Source of the DNA: Chlorocebus sabaeus
Taxonomy: Eukaryota > Chordata > Mammalia > Primates > Cercopithecidae
DNA length: 64,000 bases
NCBI RefSeq assembly: GCF_047675955.1
Contig: NC_132914.1
Coordinates: forward strand, 40,573,521 to 40,637,520
Reading direction: 5' to 3'
Shown here: one piece after another, positions 59,040-64,000 of the stretch
Numbering within the stretch: position 1 is the first letter of the stretch
Layout of the letters: each line of letters begins with the position of its first letter
Notes under the pieces: model-generated
Seen by the model: only the letters and a program-made list of their open reading frames with translations
What the model was told of the DNA's origin: nothing
The model's database searches: none
Made by a program: the position numbers and the translations under genes

Positions 59040-60690
59040 TTAAACATACCAATATTAACATCAGGTATGAATGGATTAAACAATCCAATCAAAAGTCAAA
59101 GATTATGAGACTAGGTTAAAACTAACAAGTAAAAAAATCCAATTATATGTTGTCTACAAAAGTCACATTTTAGGCCAGTTGTGGTGGTTCATGCTTGTAA
59201 TCCTAGCACTTTGGGAGGCTGAGGTGGGTGGATCACTTGAGGCCAGGAGTTTGAGACCAATCTGGCCAACATAGTGAAACCCCATCTTTATCAAAAATAC
59301 AAAAATAATTAGCTGGATATGGTGGCACATGTCTGTAGTAACAGCAGCTCTGGAGGCTAAGGCAGGAGAATCGCTTGAACCCAGAGGTGGAGGCTGCAGT
59401 GAGTTGAGATTACACCATTGCACTCCAGCCTTGGTGATAGAGCCAGACTGTGTCTCAAAAAATAAAATAAAATAAACAAACATCACATTTTGGATTCAAA
59501 AATACAAACAGATTGAAAGTAAAAACTTGGGAAAAGATACACCATACAAGTAGAAACCATAAAAGAGCTGGAGTGACTATACTTTTATTGGACAAGCAAA
59601 CTCATATAAAAAATGTTACTAGAGATAGAAGAACATTTTATAATAAAATTGTTAATCCATCAGGCATATATAATAATTTTTAACGTATATACACATAAAA
59701 ACAGTGTCCCAAAATTCGTTTAAAAATCTGATGAAATTGAAGACAGAAATAGGATATCGAACAAAAATAGTTAAATATTCCACTTTCAATACTGGATAGA
59801 ACAATTAGGCAGAAGATCAATAAGCCTATAGATGACTTGAACAACAGTACAAATGAAGTAAACCTAATAGAAATCTCTGGAACATTTCTTTCAACAATAG
59901 CAGAATACACATTCTTCTCAAGCACACATGGAAATTTCTCTAAGACAGATCATATACCAGTACATAAAACAAGACTGATCAATTTGAAAGGTTGAAATCA
60001 TACAAAGTATGTCTCCAACCACAATAAAATAAATGAGAAATCTATAATAGAAGGAAATTTGGGAAATTCAAAATTACATTGAAATTAAACAATGTACTTC
60101 TAAATAATAACCAATGTATCAAAAAGAAAGTAACAAGGGAAATTAGAAAATGCTTTAAGATGAATAAAAGTGAAAATATGTCCAAACTCAGGGAATGCAG
60201 TGCTTAGAGGGAAATTTATAGCTGTAAATGCCTATTTGAAAAGAAAGATTTCAAATCAACAACCTAAACTTCCATCTTTAGACACACCAGAAAAGAAGAG
60301 CAAACTAAACCTAACTTCAATCAAAAGGAGGTAAATTATAAAGATTAGAACACAAATTAGTTAAATAGACAGTGGAAGTATAGGAAATACAATCAATGAA
60401 ACAAAATGCCAGTTTTTGCAAAGACCAACAAAATTGACAGACTAAGAAAATAACAGAGAGGACTCAAATTATTATACTAAAATCTAGAATGAATGAAAGG
60501 CAATCACTACTGATCTTACTGAAATAAAAATGATTAAAAGAGAATACTATGAAGAACTAACTGTATGCCACTAAGTTAGGTAATTTAGCTAAAATGACCA
60601 AATTCCTAGCAAGGCACAAACTATGAAAACCGACTCAAGAAGAAAGAAAGCTCTACGTAGATCTATAACAAGTAAAGAGGTTGAAATAGT
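59040..60690 (+). pseudogene. Old L1 ORF2 remnant (endonuclease to early RT)
   Basis: Starts near 'atgaatggattaaacaatcc' and runs through endonuclease text ('tacacattcttctcaagcac', 'gagggaaatttatagctgta') to 'aagagaatactatgaagaac'. Numerous stops and indels. ORF2 of active elements encodes the endonuclease and reverse transcriptase; this copy is dead. Confidence 0.82.
59172..59482 (+). mobile_element. AluS-type element with clear target duplication
   Basis: Full-length Alu on the plus strand with a (AAAAT)n-like tail. A 9-bp duplication, tcacatttt, lies at 59,163-59,171 and 59,483-59,491. Confidence 0.93.
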
Positions 60691-60692
60691 AA

Positions 60693-60719
60693 TTTTGTTG
60701 TTGTTGTTGTTGTTGTTTT
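60693..60719. repeat. (TTG)n microsatellite
   Basis: Seven or so TTG units at the very 3' edge of the young L1 (CAA on its sense strand), probably grown from its A tail. Confidence 0.88.
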
Positions 60720-60984
60720 TGCGCCTCATTTTCTTTTTTTTTTTAAATTATATATATTTTTTATTATACTTTAAGTTCTAGGGTACATGTGCATAACATG
60801 CAGGTTTGTTACATATGTATACCTGTGCCATGTTGGCCTGCTGCACCCATCAACTCGTCAGCACCCATCAACGGGTCATTTACATCAGGTATAACCCCCA
60901 ATACAATCCCTCCCCCCTCCCCCCTCCCCATGATAGGCCCCGGTGTGTGATGTTCCCCTTCCCGAGTCCAAGTGATCTCATTGT

Positions 60985-63234
60985 TCAGTTCCCACCTATG
61001 AGTGAGAACATGCGGTTTTTGGTTTTCTGTTCTTGTGATAGATTGCTGAGAATGATGGTTTCCAACTGCATCCATGTCCCTACAAAAGACACAAAATCAT
61101 CCTTTTTTATGGCTGCATAGTATTCCATGGTGTATATGTGCCACATTTTTCTTAATCCAGTCTGTCACTGATGGACATTTGGGTTGATTCCAAGTCTTTG
61201 CTATTGTGAATAGTGCCACAATAAACATACGTGTGCATGTGTCTTTATAGCAGCATGATTTATAATCCTTTGGGTATATCCCCAGTAATGGGATGGCTGG
61301 GTCATATGGTACTTCTAGTTCTAGATCCTTGAGGAATCGCCATACTGTTTTCCATAATGGTTGAACTAGTGTACAATCCCACCAACAGTGTAAAAGTGTT
61401 CCTATTTCTCCACATCCTCTCCAGCACCTGTTGTTTCCTGACTTTTGAATGATCGCCATTCTAACTGGTGTGAGATGGTATCTCATTGTGGTTTTGATTT
61501 GCATTTCTCTGATGGCCAGTGATGATGAGCATTTTTTCATGTGTCTGTTGGCTGTATGAATGTCTTCTTTTGAGAAATGTCTGTTCATATCCTTTGCCCA
61601 CTTTTTGATGGGGTTGTTTGTTTTTTTCTTGTAAATTTCTTTGAGTTTTTTGTAGGTTCTGGATATTAGCCCTTTGTCAGATGAGTAGATTGCAAAAATT
61701 TTCTCCCATGCTGTAGGTTGACTGTTCACTCTGATGGTAGTTTCTTTTGCTGTGCAGAAGCTCTTTAGTTTAATGAGATCCCATTTGTCAATTTTGGCTT
61801 TTGCTGCCGTTGCTTTTGGTGTTTTAGACATGAAGTCTTTGCCCATGCCTATGCCATGAATGGTACTACCTAGGTTTTCCTCTAGGGTTTTTATGGTATT
61901 AGGTATTAGGTTTAGTCTTGGAAGAGTGTAAGTGTCCAGGAAATTATCCATTTCTTCTAGATTTTCCAGTTTATTTGCGTAGAGGTGTTTATAGTATTCT
62001 CTGATGGTAGTTTGTATTTCTGTGGGGTCGGTGGTGATATCCCCTTTATCATTTTTTATTTCGTCTATTTGATTCTTCTCTCTTTTCTTCTTTATTAGTC
62101 TTGCTAGCGGTCTGTCAATTTTGTTGGTCTTTTCAAAAAACCAACTCCTGGATTCATTGATTTTTTGGAGGGTTTTTTGTGTCTCTATCTCCTTCAGTTC
62201 TGCTCTGATCTTAGTTATTTCTTGCCTTCTGCTAGCTTTTGAATGTGTTTGTTCTTGTTTCTCTAGTTTTTTTAATTGTGATGCTAGAGTGTCAATTGTA
62301 GATCTTTCCAGCTTTCTCTTGTGTGCATTTAGTGCTATAAATTTCCCTCTACACACTGCTTTAAATGTGTCCCAGAAATTCTGGTATGTTGTATCTTTGT
62401 TCTCATTGGTTTCAAAGAACATCTTTATTTCTGCCTTCGTTTCATTATGTACCCAGTAGTCATTCAGGAGTAGGTTGTTCAGTTTCCATGTAGTTGAGCG
62501 GTTTTGATTGAGTTTCTTAGTCCTGAATTCTAGTTTGATTGCACTGTGGTCTGAGAGACAGTTGTTATTATTTCTGTTCTTGCACATTTGCTAAGGAGTG
62601 CTTTACTTCCAATTATGTGGTCAATTTTGGAATAAGTGTGATGTGGTGCTGAGAAGAATGTTTATTCTGTTGATTTGGGGTGGAGAGTTCTATAGATGTC
62701 TATTAGGTCTGCTTGCTGCAGAGATGAGTTCAATTCCTGGATATCCTTGTTAACTTTCTGTCTCGTTGATTTGTCTAATGTTGACAGTGGGGTGTTGAAG
62801 TCTCCCATTATTATTGTATGGGAGTCTAAGTCTCTTTGTAAGTCTCTAAGGACTTGCTTTATGAATCTGGGTGCTCCTGTATTGGGTGCATATATATTTA
62901 GGATAGTTAGCTCTTCCTGTTGAATTGATCTCTTTACCATTATGTAGTGGCCTTCTTTGTCTCTTTTGATCTTTGATGGTTCAAAGTCTGTTTTATCAGA
63001 GACTAGTGTTGCAACCCCTGCTTTTTTTTGTCCTCCATTTGCTTGGTAGATCTTCCTCCATCCCTTTATTTTGAGTCTATGTATGTCTCTGCATGTGAGA
63101 TGGGTCTCCTGAATACAGCAGACTGATGGATCTTGACTCTTTATCCAGTTTGCCAGTCTGTGTCTTTTAATTGGAGCATTTAGTCCATTTACATTTAAGG
63201 TTAATATTGTTATGTGTGAACATGATCCTGCCAT
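60985..63234 (-). pseudogene. L1 ORF2 with in-frame loss of the reverse transcriptase
   Basis: The endonuclease (minus strand from ATG at 63,234) shows QETHL, NIYAPN and GDFNTPLS. A TAA follows at about 62,660 (one base change from Tyr), then a 1-base deletion near 62,565, so SDHSAIKLEF lies in another frame (61,097-62,587, 496 codons). That frame reads to TLPRLN and then jumps at about 61,895-61,915 to the region after RT (TIKTLEENLG). It keeps the Cys-rich C-terminal motif CWRGCGEIGTLLHCWWDC. A 1-base insertion near 61,150 shifts the last ~55 codons. The whole is 2,250 bp against the usual 1,275 codons, so about 1.58 kb (526 codons) is missing. The RT catalytic core is absent and no active enzyme is possible. 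Confidence 0.93.
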
Positions 63235-63281
63235 TTTGATATTAACTGGTTATTTTGCTCGTTAGTTGATGCAGTTTCTTC

Positions 63282-64000
63282 CTAGACTACATGATCTTTA
63301 CATTTTGCATGTTTTTGCAATGGCTGGTACCGGTTGTTCCTTTCCATGTTTAGTGCTTCCTTCAGGGTCTCTTGTAAGGCAGGCCTGGTGGTGACAAAAT
63401 CTCTAAGCATTTGCTTATCTGCAAAGGATTTTATTTCTCCTTCACTTTTGAAACTTAGTTTGGCTGGATATGAAATTCTGGGTTTAAAATTCTTTTCTTT
63501 AAGAATGTTGAATATTGGCCCCCACTCTCTTCTGGCTTGGAGAGTTTCTGCCGAGAGATCTGCTGTTAGTCTGATGGGCTTCCCTTTGTGGGTAAGCCGA
63601 CCTTTCTCTCTGGCTTCCCTTAAGATCTTTTCCTTCATTTCAACTTTGGTGAATCTGGCAATTATGTGTCTTGGAGTTGCTCTTCTCGAGGAGTATCTTT
63701 GTGGCACTCTCTGTATTTCCTGAATTTGAATGTTGGTGTGCCCTACTAGGTTGGGGAAGTTCTCCTGGGTGATACCCTGAAGAGTGTTTTCCAGCTTGGT
63801 TCCATTTTCTCCCTCACTTTCAGGCACCCCAATCTGACGCAGATTTGGTCTTTTTACATAATCCCATACTTTTTGCAGGCTTTGTTCATTTCTTTTTCTT
63901 CTTTTTTCTTTAGATTTCTCTTCTCAGTTCATTTCATTCATTATATCCTCAATCGCTGATACTCTTTCCTCCAGTTGATCGAGTCGGTTACTGAAGCCTG
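63282..64000 (-). pseudogene. L1 ORF1, C-terminal two thirds, disrupted
   Basis: The frame includes the RNA-recognition region (RRATPRHIIARFTKVEMKEK) and C-terminal domain (RREWGPIFNILKEKNF, then LRDFVTTRPALQETLKEALNM). It would encode the trimeric RNA-binding chaperone of L1. A TGA lies upstream at 63,924-63,926 in the coiled-coil side. At the end one A is missing before the usual ATG-TAA context, so the frame runs on for seven or so residues to a TAG. The N-terminus and 5' UTR lie beyond the window. The plus-strand 129-codon frame (63,334-63,723) is its antisense shadow. Confidence 0.93.

Larger units (their letters stand above)
55500..60690 (+). mobile_element. Long old L1 (L1M/HAL1 type), plus strand
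   Basis: From about 56,900 the order is clear: end of the 5' region, ORF1 (57,000-57,620), an AT-rich inter-ORF region (57,640-59,030), then ORF2 endonuclease and the start of RT (59,040-60,690). The 55,500-56,900 part fits a 5' region but is less sure. Two Alus interrupt it. A younger L1 has inserted at its right end, so the rest of ORF2 would lie outside this window. Confidence 0.8.
60720..64000 (-). mobile_element. Young L1 (L1PA-related, Old World monkey type), runs off the right edge
   Basis: Minus-strand L1 with a 3' UTR and A tail at 60,720-60,984, ORF2 at 60,985-63,234, a short inter-ORF gap (63,235-63,281) and ORF1 from 63,282 past the window end. It diverges little from L1PA families. 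Its 3' UTR has a C-rich stretch (60,910-60,930) and a 'cagcacccatcaac' repeat that I associate with Old World monkey copies. It inserted into the old plus-strand L1 at agtaatttt. It is inactive because of several lesions, listed with each ORF. Confidence 0.93.

Noticed and set aside
62121..63723. Plus-strand open frames of 75-129 codons
   Set aside because: Antisense shadows of young L1 ORF1 and ORF2.
1..64000. CRISPR arrays, operons, ribosome binding sites, phage or plasmid features
   Set aside because: None present; Alu, MIR, L2 and MaLR repeats show a primate nuclear genome.
1..64000. tRNA, rRNA, 7SK or Y RNA genes
   Set aside because: I saw no cloverleaf with A and B boxes outside MIR/Alu and no matching conserved blocks; only the 30-base U6-like piece was found.

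Overview
This window is nuclear DNA of a primate. It is AT-rich and gene-poor and is built almost wholly from interspersed repeats of many ages. I found no protein-coding exon, no functional RNA gene, no CRISPR array and no prokaryotic feature. Every recognisable coding-like stretch belongs to a decayed transposable element. The AluY at 10,691-10,995 has left-arm bases (GGATCTCAGCTC), a middle (CCACCTCGCCCGGC) and an end (CAGGCTTGAGCC) that I associate with Old World monkey (macaque/baboon type) AluY lineages. The young L1 at the right end has a 3' UTR that fits the same group. An Old World monkey is therefore the best guess, about 0.75; an ape is the alternative.

Layout. 1-4,214 is mostly unique sequence with an MLT1 LTR (2,767-3,125). 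4,215-7,670 is an old L1 3' half split by a nearly complete MSTA-type MaLR provirus (4,941-7,223). 8,353-11,475 is a 5'-truncated old L1 on the minus strand carrying the AluY. 12,073-14,852 is a near full-length Tigger1 DNA transposon, with both TA target bases, an AluJ insertion and a dead DDE transposase; it split an L2. 15,036-22,840 is largely unique with L2 and MIR pieces. 22,845-24,155 is another old minus-strand L1 with an inserted MaLR LTR. 24,156-30,070 is mostly unique. 30,070-31,760 is L2 with an AluS. 31,760-36,660 is unique DNA plus MIR, FRAM and L2.

37,112-40,522 is a class III ERVL provirus (minus strand) that inserted into a MIR with a 5-bp duplication and later lost everything from the start of reverse transcriptase into its 3' LTR. 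40,523-47,085 holds AluS, MIR, L2 and L1M pieces, plus an unexplained 65-bp segment present twice (44,849-44,913 and 45,843-45,907) at 63/65 identity. 47,085-55,490 is unique with an MLT1 LTR, L2 and MIR. 55,500-60,690 is a long plus-strand old L1 holding two Alus and a short U6-like block. 60,720-64,000 is a younger minus-strand L1 that runs off the window; its ORF2 has an in-frame deletion of the reverse transcriptase.

No genes act together here; the biology is layered insertion and decay. I found no convincing new functional system. The observations most worth checking are the 65-bp duplication, the RT-less L1, the U6-like block and the possible short 3' transduction. Repeat boundaries and subfamily names come from memory of consensus sequences and are approximate unless a target-site duplication fixes them.
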